Part shown: in pieces, positions 27,260 to 35,898 of the stretch
How the letters are laid out: the number at the start of each line of letters is the position of its first letter
Position numbering within the stretch: position 1 is the stretch's first letter
NCBI RefSeq assembly: GCF_900100625.1
Contig: NZ_FMTY01000002.1
Coordinates: 559,784-623,783 of the forward strand
Direction: 5' to 3'
DNA length: 64,000 nucleotides
DNA from: Flavobacterium saliperosum
GTDB taxonomy: Bacteria > Bacteroidota > Bacteroidia > Flavobacteriales > Flavobacteriaceae
Position numbers and translations under genes: made by a program
The notes under the pieces: generated by a model
Told to the model about the DNA's origin: nothing
What the model saw: only the letters and a program-made list of their open reading frames with translations
Database searches by the model: none

Positions 27260-28210
27260 ATGAAAAAAATTCTTTTGTCAGCCTTAGTGTTGATGTCTCT
27301 GATTTCCTGTACTAAAGAAGAGAATTCTTCTGCAAATGAATCATCAACTTTAGCACATAGAGGTTGTGCTTCTCACGAAGTGCACCAGGAACAAATGAGA
27401 CAAAATCCTGAGTTAGCAATTACAATGAATGAAATCGAAACATTCACTGAGAAAGCTGTACGTGAAGGTCGTTTGGTAAACGGAAAAATTCAGATTCCTG
27501 TTGTGGTTAACGTACTTTACAGAACTACAGCCGAAAACATTTCACTAGCTCAGATTCAATCACAGATTGATGTATTAAACAAGGATTTTAACGCTTTAAA
27601 CTCCGATTTCAACAAAGTTCCTTCCGCTTTTTCAGGAGTTAAGGCAAATGTTGGAATTTCATTCGTATTGGATGCTGTTTACAGAAAATCGACTACAAAA
27701 ACTTCTTGGGGTACTGCTGATGCGATGAAAAAATCAACGCAAGGCGGTATGAACCCAACTTCACCTACAACAAAACTTAACTTATGGGTTTGTACAATTG
27801 GTGGTGGAATCTTAGGATATGCACAATTCCCTGGAGGTTCATCTTCAACTGATGGTGTGGTTATCGATTCAAGATACTTCGGAACTACCGGTACTGCAAC
27901 GTATCCGTTCAACTTAGGTAGAACTGCCACTCACGAAGTAGGTCACTGGATGAATTTACGTCACATCTGGGGTGATGCAACTTGTGGAAATGATTATGTA
28001 TCTGATACTCCATTACACAATGCGCCAAACTATGGTGTTCCGGCTGCAGGTCACAGAAGTACTTGTACTGGTACCCCACTTGAAATGTACATGAACTACA
28101 TGGATTATACTGACGACAGAGGAATGTTTATGTTCTCTAACGCACAGAAATCAAGAATGTTAGCTATATTCGCTACAGGTGGTGCAAGAAATTCTTTCGC
28201 TCAACCATAA
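27260..28210 (+). CDS. M43-family zinc metalloprotease, lipoprotein, tandem paralogue
   Basis: 316 residues, with a lipobox in LMSLISC. The mature part matches the preceding gene over almost its whole length, with the same HEVGHWMNLRHIWGD zinc site, Met-turn and SFAQP C-terminus; only scattered substitutions are seen. Codon choice differs: this copy uses more GGT, ACT, GCT and TCT, which in flavobacteria suggests higher expression, while the first copy has more GGC and ACC. It has its own promoter and terminator. A recent or selected tandem duplication of a secreted protease is the simplest reading. Confidence 0.9.
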   Translation: MKKILLSALVLMSLISCTKEENSSANESSTLAHRGCASHEVHQEQMRQNPELAITMNEIETFTEKAVREGRLVNGKIQIPVVVNVLYRTTAENISLAQIQSQIDVLNKDFNALNSDFNKVPSAFSGVKANVGISFVLDAVYRKSTTKTSWGTADAMKKSTQGGMNPTSPTTKLNLWVCTIGGGILGYAQFPGGSSSTDGVVIDSRYFGTTGTATYPFNLGRTATHEVGHWMNLRHIWGDATCGNDYVSDTPLHNAPNYGVPAAGHRSTCTGTPLEMYMNYMDYTDDRGMFMFSNAQKSRMLAIFATGGARNSFAQP

Positions 28211-28231
28211 TAGCCGTTAGAAATAAATTAC

Positions 28232-28260
28232 AAAAACTCGCTTAAAAAGCGAGTTTTTTT
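28232..28260 (+). terminator. Intrinsic terminator after the second M43 gene
   Basis: AAAACTCGCTT-AAA-AAGCGAGTTTT followed by seven T residues. Confidence 0.92.
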
Positions 28261-28291
28261 ATATTTTTAATTCTCAAATGAAAACCATTTT

Positions 28292-29380
28292 ATGACATCA
28301 AAAGAAATTTCAAACGGAATTATCAGGGCTGTTTTAACATTGGTAGGAATTGCTCTTATTTGTTATTTCGTTTATCAAATCAGCGCCGTACTTACCTATA
28401 TCATCATTTCTTTGATTCTAACGTTAATCGGAAATCCAATCGTTCGGTTTCTTAAACGCAAATTGAAATTTAAAAACACTATTGCCGTCATAATGACTTT
28501 ATTCCTTTTTTCATTGGTTATTATCGGTTTTATATTACTGTTTGTTCCTTTGCTGATTTCACAAGGGGAAAGCCTCTCACTGCTCAATACGGCGGAAATG
28601 GAAAAGGATTTCAATTCATTACTCCTTCAAATGAATGAATATTTGGCAAATCACAATATTGATGCGCAACGGCTTTATGAAAAATCCGGAATTGGTACCG
28701 CATTTAAAATGACTTTCATTTCTGATTTCTTAAATTCATTCATAAATACCTTGAGTAGTTTCGGCGTAGGAATTGCTTCGGTTTTCTTTATCACGTTCTT
28801 TTTACTGAAAGATAAAAACATGTTCAATTTGATTTTCAAATGGATGTTACCGGACGAGCATGAAGATAAAATTATAGCATCTATCGATAAAACAAATGAA
28901 TTACTCTCCCGATATTTCATCGGTATTCTCCTGCAATTGTTTATAATTTTCATTCTCTATTTGATTGTTTTACTGATTTTTGGAGTTCAAAATGCCGTAA
29001 TAATAGCTTTTCTGTGTGCTATATTAAACATCATACCTTACGTTGGGCCACTCATAGGAACGTGTTTGGCGGTTATCCTGACAATGATTGGCAACCTTGG
29101 CGGCGATTTCATCAGTGAAACACTTCCTACATCACTATATGTAATGATTGGTTTTTTTGTAATTCAACTGATTGACAACAATTTAAGTCAACCTATAATT
29201 TTTTCGAACAGTGTAAAATCCCATCCTCTCGAAATATTTCTGATTATCCTGATTGGCGGATACCTGTTTGGAATAATCGGAATGGTGTTTGCCGTTCCGT
29301 TGTATACTGTTTTAAAGGTAGTCGGAAAAGAATTCATTCCCGAAAATAAGATTGTACAAATATTAACCAAAGATATTTAG
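28292..29380 (+). CDS. AI-2E family (TqsA/PerM-like) membrane permease
   Basis: 362 residues with about eight membrane helices. Three lie at the N-terminus (IRAVLTLVGIALICYFVYQI onward), a soluble amphipathic insert covers about 95-145, and five more follow, ending in GYLFGIIGMVFAVPLYTVLK. NIIPYVGPLIG and DNNLSQPIIF are family signatures. Members are assigned to export of autoinducer-2, to Na+/H+ antiport or to general efflux; the substrate here is unknown. The downstream methyltransferase starts one base after its stop. Confidence 0.88.
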   Translation: MTSKEISNGIIRAVLTLVGIALICYFVYQISAVLTYIIISLILTLIGNPIVRFLKRKLKFKNTIAVIMTLFLFSLVIIGFILLFVPLLISQGESLSLLNTAEMEKDFNSLLLQMNEYLANHNIDAQRLYEKSGIGTAFKMTFISDFLNSFINTLSSFGVGIASVFFITFFLLKDKNMFNLIFKWMLPDEHEDKIIASIDKTNELLSRYFIGILLQLFIIFILYLIVLLIFGVQNAVIIAFLCAILNIIPYVGPLIGTCLAVILTMIGNLGGDFISETLPTSLYVMIGFFVIQLIDNNLSQPIIFSNSVKSHPLEIFLIILIGGYLFGIIGMVFAVPLYTVLKVVGKEFIPENKIVQILTKDI

Positions 29381-29381
29381 T

Positions 29382-30560
29382 TTGGACTCTCCTCTTTTAA
29401 ATTCCGACGTACAGGATTTCATAGCCAATTCATTACAGGCCAATTTTCCGAAAATTGCGCTGATGAAAAATCCGTTCCCCGAAGTAAAATGGAATGACAT
29501 TCTAAACCAGATTGCCTCAAAAAACAAGGCTAAAGAAAAACTTCCCACTTGGTTTGCACACAAATACATCCTCTATCCTTCAAAGATTTCGATAGAGCAG
29601 ACTTCTTCCGAAATAACTGCCAAATATAAAGCCTCCCTGATTAACGGAGTTACTTTAATTGATTTAACCGGTGGTTTTGGCGTTGATGATTTTTACTTTG
29701 CCCAAAAATTCAATAAAGTGGTTCATTGCGAAATCAATGAGGAGTTGTCAAAAATTGTAAGGCATAATTATCAGATTTTAGAACAGCGAAACATTGAATG
29801 TTATCATGGGGACAGTCTGGAAATACTCAAAACATTAAATCAGCACTGGAGTTGGATTTATATTGATCCTTCGAGAAGAAGCGACGTGAAAGGAAAGGTT
29901 TTCATGTTGAAAGACTGTTTACCGAACGTTCCGAATTTACTGGAAACGTATTTTGGGTTTTCCGACAATATTCTGGTTAAAACCGCCCCGATTCTGGACA
30001 TAACAGCCGGCTTGTCGGAACTGAAATCAGTAAAAACCATTCATATTATCGCCCTCGACAATGAAGTAAAAGAATTACTTTGGGAAATTGAAAAAGACTA
30101 TTCCGGACCAATTACATTGAATGCCGTTGCCATTGCAAAAGATACAACGGAAGTTTTCTCTGTGATTTATGGCGAGTCCGAAGTAAAAGCAAACTATTCC
30201 CTGCCAAAAAAATACCTTTACGAACCTAATGCTGCCATGATGAAAACCGGGGCTTTTGAAGCGATTGGTGTTCATTATAATCTTGAAAAACTCCATCAGC
30301 ATTCACATTTATACACTTCAGACATCGAAATTGACTTTCCTGGCAGGAAATTTGAAATAAAAGCAATGCATCCATTTGAAAAAACGGAAATAAAAAAGCA
30401 TCTGGAAGGCAAAAAAATGAATGTCACAATAAGGAACTTCCCTATTTCCGTGGAAGAAATCCGTAAAAAATGGAAAATAAAAGAAGGTGGAAATGATTAT
30501 TGCTTTTTTACCACTAACCTGAATAATGAGAAAATAATTTTACTTTGCGAAAAAATTTAA
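29382..30560 (+). CDS. SAM-dependent methyltransferase with THUMP-like C-terminal domain
   Basis: 392 residues from a TTG start, one base after the preceding stop. An N-terminal helical region (1-85) precedes a Rossmann methyltransferase core: LIDLTGGFGVDDFYFA is the SAM loop, VVHCEINEEL the acidic strand, and YIDPSRR takes the place of the usual (D/N)PPY catalytic motif. The C-terminal 90 residues resemble the ferredoxin-like/THUMP-like module of the PG_1098 family. A nucleic acid substrate (rRNA or tRNA) is likely, but the modified base is unknown. Confidence 0.82.
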   Translation: MDSPLLNSDVQDFIANSLQANFPKIALMKNPFPEVKWNDILNQIASKNKAKEKLPTWFAHKYILYPSKISIEQTSSEITAKYKASLINGVTLIDLTGGFGVDDFYFAQKFNKVVHCEINEELSKIVRHNYQILEQRNIECYHGDSLEILKTLNQHWSWIYIDPSRRSDVKGKVFMLKDCLPNVPNLLETYFGFSDNILVKTAPILDITAGLSELKSVKTIHIIALDNEVKELLWEIEKDYSGPITLNAVAIAKDTTEVFSVIYGESEVKANYSLPKKYLYEPNAAMMKTGAFEAIGVHYNLEKLHQHSHLYTSDIEIDFPGRKFEIKAMHPFEKTEIKKHLEGKKMNVTIRNFPISVEEIRKKWKIKEGGNDYCFFTTNLNNEKIILLCEKI

Positions 30561-30569
30561 ACAAATAAC

Positions 30570-31139
30570 ATGAGAGAATTACTATCCGCCTTACTTTTAG
30601 TTATAGGAATAAGCCTGAATGCACAACAAACGAAATGTGATTATGATATAGAAGAGAAAACAGACTCCACTTTTATTAAAAAAACGACTGATTATCTGAT
30701 TCATGAAAAAGACTTTGTGAATTCGAGAGACTTTGTTTTTTTTGCATTGGTCAATTCTGACGATACACCATATTTGAATTTTCAGTTATTGCAAAAAAGT
30801 AAAGATTTCATAAACCCGAAATGTTTTGATGCCACTTCGAAAATTTCACTTCAATTAACCAATGGAAAAATTGTCACTTTATTGAGTGCCGGTGACATCT
30901 GCAGTCAGTTAAATTATGATGAAAAAGAAAAAAACAACATTAGGCTGTTAAACAATTACTTCCTTTTCAGTAAAGACGGTTTTGAGGATTTGAAAAAATA
31001 TCCGATTAGTCTTATGAAGGTAAAATACGCTTCGGAAACTGTAGATTACGTCTTCAAAAAGGAATTGAAATCAGAAGCTTTTAAAGGCACCTTTTTTCCG
31101 GAAAATTATTTCATAAATTACCTGAAGTGTTTAGAATAA
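30570..31139 (+). CDS. Small secreted protein of unknown function
   Basis: 189 residues with a signal peptide (LLSALLLVIGISLNAQ). The mature protein is Lys/Asp-rich with alternating strands and three Cys. No catalytic motif is visible and I do not recognise the family. It starts nine bases after the methyltransferase stop, so it is probably the third gene of that transcript, and ends at the bidirectional terminator facing the tRNA operon. Confidence 0.68.
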   Translation: MRELLSALLLVIGISLNAQQTKCDYDIEEKTDSTFIKKTTDYLIHEKDFVNSRDFVFFALVNSDDTPYLNFQLLQKSKDFINPKCFDATSKISLQLTNGKIVTLLSAGDICSQLNYDEKEKNNIRLLNNYFLFSKDGFEDLKKYPISLMKVKYASETVDYVFKKELKSEAFKGTFFPENYFINYLKCLE

Positions 31140-31162
31140 ACCCTAAAACGATATAAAACAAA

Positions 31163-31190
31163 AAAACCACTGAAATTCAGTGGTTTTTTT
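31163..31190. terminator. Bidirectional intrinsic terminator
   Basis: AAAACCACTG-AAATT-CAGTGGTTTT is flanked by A and T runs. It serves the rightward small secreted protein gene and the leftward tRNA operon, whose last tRNA ends four bases away. Confidence 0.9.
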
Positions 31191-31193
31191 TTG

Positions 31194-31267
31194 TGATCCC
31201 GTCAGGATTCGAACCTGAGACCTACTGCTTAGAAGGCAGTTGCTCTATCCAGCTGAGCTACGGGACC
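31194..31267 (-). tRNA. tRNA-Arg (anticodon TCT)
   Basis: 74 bases. The acceptor stem GGTCCCG/CGGGATC has one G-U pair. The anticodon loop is CTTCTAA between ACTGC and GCAGT, giving TCT, which reads AGA/AGG. The T-arm is GGTTCGAATCC. CCA is not encoded. It is the last tRNA of the leftward cluster. Confidence 0.97.
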
Positions 31268-31310
31268 TTACTCTTTTTCAGTTCAATTGGGAATACTGAA
31301 ATTTATTTCG

Positions 31311-31385
31311 TCGGGGTGGCAGGATTCGAACCTGCGACCTCCTGGTCCCAAACCAGGCGCGATGACCGGGCTACGCTACACCCCG
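31311..31385 (-). tRNA. tRNA-Pro (anticodon TGG)
   Basis: 75 bases. The acceptor stem CGGGGTG/CACCCCG is perfect. The anticodon stem CCTGG/CCAGG encloses TTTGGGA, giving TGG. The T-loop is GGTTCGAATCC. CCA is not encoded. It is the middle tRNA of the cluster. Confidence 0.97.
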
Positions 31386-31390
31386 AAAAG

Positions 31391-31474
31391 CGGAGAGACA
31401 GGGACTCGAACCCTGGCGACGGTTACCCGTCGACAGATTAGCAATCTGCTCCATTACCGCTCTGGCACCTCTCC
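31391..31474 (-). tRNA. tRNA-Ser (anticodon GCT)
   Basis: 84 bases with the long variable arm of a class II tRNA (CGACGGGTAACCGTCG hairpin). The anticodon loop is TTGCTAA between GCAGA and TCTGT, giving GCT for AGC/AGT codons. The discriminator base is G, as expected for serine. CCA is not encoded. It is the promoter-proximal tRNA. Confidence 0.97.
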
Positions 31475-31507
31475 TATTTGCAAAGAAGTTATCCTTTTTT
31501 GCGGTTG

Positions 31508-31538
31508 CAAATGTAACTTAACGATATCTTTCCTGCAA
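31508..31538 (-). promoter_or_regulatory. Promoter of the tRNA operon
   Basis: On the minus strand: TTG (31536-31538), 20 bases, TACATTTG (31508-31515). This is an exact consensus -33/-7 pair. Transcription should start near 31501, about 27 bases before tRNA-Ser. Confidence 0.8.
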
Positions 31539-31750
31539 CTATTTTGCCTGTTTTTTTTATTTTTTAATAAAGATAATTTAAAACTGTTTCATAGTCAGTA
31601 ATATAGGTTTTCATAAAAAAAACACTTTCCATCACTACCCATCATATTAATTGCCGGAAGGCGTAAAAGCTCATATTTTTAAATCCAAATTTAAATATCT
31701 TGACAATTTTGGTTAAATTCGCATCTTCAACGAACTAACAACATTACATC

Positions 31751-32929
31751 ATGAATAAAAAAGTAGTTATTGTATCGGCGGTAAGAACTCCTATCGGAAG
31801 TTTCATGGGAAGCTTATCAACCGTTACAGCTCCACAATTAGGCGCAACAGCAATTAAAGGTGCTTTAAATAAAATCAATTTGGACCCGAATTTGGTAGAT
31901 GAAGTTATAATGGGTAACGTGGTTCAGGCCGGCGTTGGTCAGGCTCCTGCACGTCAGGCTGCTATTTATGCAGGTTTACCAAATACCGTTGCTTGTACTA
32001 CTGTAAATAAAGTTTGTGCTTCCGGAATGAAAGCAATCATGCAAGGCGCACAGGCTATTATGGCCGGAGATGCAGAAATCGTAGTTGCCGGTGGTATGGA
32101 AAACATGAGTTTGATTCCGCATTACGTACACATGAGAAACGGTGCTAAATTTGGGCCGGCTACGCTATTGGACGGAATGCAGAAAGACGGTTTAACCGAC
32201 GCGTACGACAACAACGCTATGGGAGTTTCTGCCGACTTATGTGCTTCAGAATACAAAATCACCCGTGAAGAGCAAGATGCTTTCGCAATTCAATCGTATG
32301 AGCGTTCTGCAAAAGCATGGGAAGCAGGTAAATTTGATAACGAAATCGTACCGGTATCTATTCCGCAACGAAAAGGCGACCCAATTGTTTTCGCAAAAGA
32401 TGAAGAATACAGCAATGTAAAATTAGATAAGATTCCAGCTTTAAACGCTGTTTTCACTAAAGACGGAACAGTTACCGCTGCAAACGCTTCTACCATCAAT
32501 GATGGTGCTGCTGCCTTAATTCTAATGAGTGAGGAAAAAGCACTTGCAATGGGATTAAAACCGTTAGCGTACATCAAATCGTATGCTGATGCGGCTCAAG
32601 AACCAAAATGGTTTACCACTTCTCCTGCAAAAGCATTACCGAAAGCATTGGACAAAGCAGGTTTATCTGTCGCTGATGTTGATTTCTTCGAATTCAATGA
32701 AGCATTCGCCGTAGTTGGATTAGCCAATGCTAAAATCTTAGGATTGGATAACGAAAAAGTAAACGTTAACGGTGGTGCGGTTTCTTTAGGACACCCTCTA
32801 GGATGTTCCGGAGCAAGAATCGTTGTTACTTTAATTAATGTTTTAGAGCAAAACAACGCAAAAGTTGGTGCTGCAGCTATCTGTAATGGTGGTGGTGGTG
32901 CTTCAGCCATTGTTATCGAAAGAGCATAA
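31751..32929 (+). CDS. Acetyl-CoA C-acetyltransferase (thiolase)
   Basis: 392 residues, the standard thiolase length. The active-site Cys is in NKVCASGMKA. The C-terminal His and Cys are in GGAVSLGHPLGCSGAR, and NEAFAVVGLANA is also conserved. It condenses two acetyl-CoA or cleaves acetoacetyl-CoA; no gene for a following step (such as HMG-CoA or 3-hydroxybutyryl-CoA) adjoins it, so biosynthetic versus degradative use is open. The upstream 276 bases contain the tRNA promoter and a possible TTG-rich promoter for this gene. Confidence 0.93.
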   Translation: MNKKVVIVSAVRTPIGSFMGSLSTVTAPQLGATAIKGALNKINLDPNLVDEVIMGNVVQAGVGQAPARQAAIYAGLPNTVACTTVNKVCASGMKAIMQGAQAIMAGDAEIVVAGGMENMSLIPHYVHMRNGAKFGPATLLDGMQKDGLTDAYDNNAMGVSADLCASEYKITREEQDAFAIQSYERSAKAWEAGKFDNEIVPVSIPQRKGDPIVFAKDEEYSNVKLDKIPALNAVFTKDGTVTAANASTINDGAAALILMSEEKALAMGLKPLAYIKSYADAAQEPKWFTTSPAKALPKALDKAGLSVADVDFFEFNEAFAVVGLANAKILGLDNEKVNVNGGAVSLGHPLGCSGARIVVTLINVLEQNNAKVGAAAICNGGGGASAIVIERA

Positions 32930-32941
32930 ATAAATTATCAG

Positions 32942-32994
32942 TTATGAGTTGTGCATTATAAATTGATGAAAAATTTATAATTCATAACTCATAA
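32942..32994. repeat. 22-bp imperfect inverted repeat (TTATGAGTT... element)
   Basis: Arms at 32942-32963 and 32973-32994 match at 20 of 22 positions, with a 9-base loop. The wording (ttatgagttrtg / cataactcataa) resembles a dispersed palindrome I recall in flavobacterial intergenic regions. It could also end thiolase transcription, although it lacks a long T-run. Confidence 0.65.
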
Positions 32995-33017
32995 TTTTTA
33001 ACCCATAATTCTTCCAA

Positions 33018-33779
33018 ATGTTTGCTATTTGTAATCTAGCCATAGTTCCATTGCGTGTCGAGCCAAGTGACAGAAGCGAATTAGTTTCTCAGGTTCTCTT
33101 TGGGGAACACTTTACAATTTTAGAACAAACTGACAAATGGTCTAGAATTCAGTTGGCTTTTGATGGTTATGAAGGATGGATTGACAACAAGCAATTCCAA
33201 ATGATTTCGGAAGCAAATTACAATTCCCTTTCCAATTCGGCTTCGGTTATGAGCGCTGATTTGGTGGAATACATAACGACTCCAAACAATTACTTATTGC
33301 CCATTCCAATTGGAAGTTCCCTTTCTTTTTTAGACAATCCGGAAATTAACGTTTCCCAATTTTCATTTGAAGGACTAAAAGTATGCGGAATTAAACCGAA
33401 ATCGGAATTAATCAAAACCGCTTTCATGTACCTGAATGCTCCGTACTTATGGGGCGGAAAGACACCTTTTGGCATTGACTGTTCCGGATTCACTCAAATG
33501 GTTTACAAACTCAACGGGTATTCCATTTTACGTGATGCTTCACAACAGGCAACACAAGGAGAAGCGTTGAGTTTTATAGAAGAAAGCGAGCCGGGCGATT
33601 TGGCCTTTTTCGACAACGACGAAGGACGAATCACACATGTAGGCATGATTATGGAAGACAATTACATCATTCACGCACATGGTAAAGTACGCATCGACAG
33701 ATTGGATCATCTGGGAATATACAATATCGATACCGGAAGACACACGCATAAGCTCCGGGTCATTAAAAAGATAGTATAA
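33018..33779 (+). CDS. NlpC/P60 peptidase with N-terminal SH3 domains
   Basis: 253 residues without an evident signal peptide. The N-terminus (about 1-60) is an SH3b-type domain (PLRVEPSDRSELVSQVLFGE). A second SH3-like part spans about 75-125, and the C-terminal NlpC/P60 domain starts near 130. The catalytic Cys is in PFGIDCSGFTQM, the His in GRITHVGM, and a third polar residue in IIHAHGKV. Family members cut D-Glu to diamino acid bonds in peptidoglycan stem peptides. The lack of an obvious export signal suggests cytoplasmic muropeptide recycling or a non-classical route. Confidence 0.88.
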   Translation: MFAICNLAIVPLRVEPSDRSELVSQVLFGEHFTILEQTDKWSRIQLAFDGYEGWIDNKQFQMISEANYNSLSNSASVMSADLVEYITTPNNYLLPIPIGSSLSFLDNPEINVSQFSFEGLKVCGIKPKSELIKTAFMYLNAPYLWGGKTPFGIDCSGFTQMVYKLNGYSILRDASQQATQGEALSFIEESEPGDLAFFDNDEGRITHVGMIMEDNYIIHAHGKVRIDRLDHLGIYNIDTGRHTHKLRVIKKIV

Positions 33780-33809
33780 AAAAACCACGCATTTAGCGTG
33801 GTTTTTTTT
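33778..33809. terminator. Bidirectional intrinsic terminator
   Basis: AAAACCACGC-ATTTA-GCGTGGTTTT with A and T runs on either side, between the convergent NlpC/P60 and phosphate transporter genes. Confidence 0.92.
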
Positions 33810-33827
33810 ATCATTTTTCATGGGAGA

Positions 33828-35123
33828 TTACATGAAAATTTTCATAATGTAATAAACAATAGCCGCAATTAAAGCTGACACAGGAATCGTAAGTACCCAA
33901 GCCCATAATAAACTAACGGTTACACCCCATCGAACGGCAGAAACCCTTTTAGTTACTCCTACTCCAATAATCGAACCCGTAATAGTGTGCGTCGTAGAAA
34001 CCGGAATCTTAAAATGCTCCGTCATAAACAAGGTTAAAGCACCGGCAGATTCTGCTACAACACCTTCAAAAGCATTTACTTTGGTAATTTTTGAGCCCAT
34101 TGTTTTAACAATTTTCCATCCGCCACTTAATGTTCCTGCCGCAATCGCGCCGTAACATGCTAACGGAATCCAACCCGGCATATGCCCTTCTGTTTTAATA
34201 CCGTCTTTCTCAGAAGGTAAAATCACATGCAACCAATCCGGCATTGAATCCGCAGTAACGCCGCTGGTATGAATATACACCGCAACCGCAGCTGCAATAA
34301 TACCCATTACTTTTTGCGAATCATTACCACCATGTCCTAAACTGAAAGAAGCTGACGACAATAATTGCATCTTCTTAAGAATAGCTTCCGATTTTGCTGA
34401 AGAAAAACTACTGAAAAGTAAATTAAAAATGGCAATACTAAAAAATATAAATGCTACCAAAAACCATTTTATATTGGAAGGTTCGGTTAAAACACTCCAA
34501 AAATGACTTTCAAATCGTGGTTTTTTAATGTCTTCATAACCTACAAGCAAAGTCGATAACAACCAACCAGCCAATAGCATCAAAACCAAAGTCAGTATTT
34601 TAGGATAAATATTCTTTTTGGAAGAATACATCAACCACAAGGATATGAAATAGGAAATCAGCATTCCTAATAAAGGCGCCAAAACAATAAACGCAACTAC
34701 AACCAAAACACCAGAAGGCAGTGCACCATCCGAACCCGGTTTGTACCAGTTTACCACATTAAAACCAGCATGCGCAATAGCCGCACCGGCAAAACCACCA
34801 ATTAAAGTATGTGATGAAGAGGAAGGAATTCCCTTCCACCATGTAAGTAAATTCCAGATAATAGCCGCAATCACACCTGCGAGAATCACAACCAAATCAA
34901 TATTTTCCGTCTTAGCTGTTTTTGCTACGGTATCCGCAACACCAAAACCAAAAACCCAATAAGCAAGAAAATTAAAAAATGCAGCCCAAAGCACCGCCTG
35001 AAAAGGCGTAAGAACTTTAGTGGCAACTATCGTAGCAATGGAATTGGCCGCATCATGAAAACCATTAATGTAGTCAAAAACAAGTGCTAATACGATGATT
35101 AGTATTAATAATGTAAAATCCAT
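33828..35123 (-). CDS. pit: PiT-family inorganic phosphate transporter
   Basis: 431 residues, about ten to twelve membrane helices. It has the two inverted PiT signatures: INGFHDAANSIATIVATK near the N-terminus and LGHGGNDSQKVMGII in the second half. It carries out low-affinity, ion-coupled phosphate (often metal-phosphate) uptake at the inner membrane. It lies 25 bases downstream of a DUF47 gene, the usual accessory partner. The promoter upstream of the pair has a phased TTAACrTT array (35829-35858) that looks like a Pho box. Confidence 0.93.
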   Translation of the reverse strand: MDFTLLILIIVLALVFDYINGFHDAANSIATIVATKVLTPFQAVLWAAFFNFLAYWVFGFGVADTVAKTAKTENIDLVVILAGVIAAIIWNLLTWWKGIPSSSSHTLIGGFAGAAIAHAGFNVVNWYKPGSDGALPSGVLVVVAFIVLAPLLGMLISYFISLWLMYSSKKNIYPKILTLVLMLLAGWLLSTLLVGYEDIKKPRFESHFWSVLTEPSNIKWFLVAFIFFSIAIFNLLFSSFSSAKSEAILKKMQLLSSASFSLGHGGNDSQKVMGIIAAAVAVYIHTSGVTADSMPDWLHVILPSEKDGIKTEGHMPGWIPLACYGAIAAGTLSGGWKIVKTMGSKITKVNAFEGVVAESAGALTLFMTEHFKIPVSTTHTITGSIIGVGVTKRVSAVRWGVTVSLLWAWVLTIPVSALIAAIVYYIMKIFM

Positions 35124-35148
35124 AGATTACTTTCTGATTGAAAAGAAA

Positions 35149-35793
35149 TTAAGAATGTTTAACAACAATCGATTCTAAAACATTCGCAACTCCTTTACAC
35201 TTATCAGTTGCTGTTTCCAATGAAGACAAAACTTCTTTGTATTTAATTACGTTTTTCGCATCCGTTTCGTTTTCGAAAATGTCTGCAACCGCTTTATCAA
35301 ATACACTGTCCGCTTTGCTCTCTAATTTGTTGATACGCTTACAGGCGTCAGTAATAGACTTAAGATTCTTAAGATCTTTAAGTTCCAATACCGCCTTGCT
35401 TATTAACTGACAAGCTTCAAGATTAATTTCCGTTAATTTACGGATGGATTTTGTGATTTTTTCCACTTGGTACAAACGCATTCTGCTTGCCCCCTCATGC
35501 ATATAATCTGCAACATCATCAATTGCTTTGATAAGAGCATGAATGTCTTCTCTGTCAAACGGAGTAATGAAGTTCCTGCTTAGTTCAAGATGCGTTTTAT
35601 GAGTGATTTCCTCAATGTTGGCTTCTAATTCTTCGATTTTTTTGTAGTAAGTCTCTCTTTCGTTTTTCGGAGCATTTACTGCCTCATGTAATGTTTCCGC
35701 CAGTAATGTTAAGTTAGCAGCTGCTTGCTCAAATAAAGGAAAGAATTTTTTGTCTTTTGGTACCAAAAATTGGAAAATACTGTTTATTGACAT
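35149..35793 (-). CDS. DUF47/PhoU-like phosphate transport accessory protein
   Basis: 214 residues, all-helical and cytoplasmic. MSINSIFQFLVPKDKKFFPLF starts the chain. The helical bundle carries acidic metal-binding patches (DDVADYMHEGASRMR, ETATDKCKG). DUF47 proteins are PhoU-like and are nearly always paired with PiT transporters, where they are thought to gate uptake. It is the first gene of the operon, directly behind the phased TTAACrTT promoter. Confidence 0.9.
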   Translation of the reverse strand: MSINSIFQFLVPKDKKFFPLFEQAAANLTLLAETLHEAVNAPKNERETYYKKIEELEANIEEITHKTHLELSRNFITPFDREDIHALIKAIDDVADYMHEGASRMRLYQVEKITKSIRKLTEINLEACQLISKAVLELKDLKNLKSITDACKRINKLESKADSVFDKAVADIFENETDAKNVIKYKEVLSSLETATDKCKGVANVLESIVVKHS

Positions 35794-35813
35794 CGTATGT
35801 TAATTTATTGCCG

Positions 35814-35858
35814 CAAAAGTACCGGTGCAATGTTAAGTTAACGTTAAGACAATGTTAA
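35814..35858 (-). promoter_or_regulatory. Pho-box-like activator site and -7 box of the phosphate transporter operon
   Basis: On the minus strand three 8-bp units, TTAACATT, TTAACGTT and TTAACATT, repeat with an exact 11-bp period (plus-strand units at 35829, 35840 and 35851). Seven bases downstream lies TACTTTTG (35814-35821), a perfect -7 box. No TTG -33 element is present at normal spacing, and the repeats occupy that place. This is the layout of an activator-dependent Pho promoter. Confidence 0.7.
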
Positions 35859-35898
35859 TTCACAATTAATAAGAAAGTCGAAAAAGATGAGCAAATCT

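Noticed and set aside
26018..28210. Type IX secretion cargo for the M43 proteases
   Set aside because: Both end in SFAQP directly after the catalytic domain, with no C-terminal sorting domain; lipoboxes indicate lipoproteins.
31193..31601. Frames of 82 and 104 residues across the tRNA cluster
   Set aside because: They translate the complementary strand of three well-formed tRNAs; the SGFEPET and GFEPATS words are the well-known false translation of tRNA T-arms.
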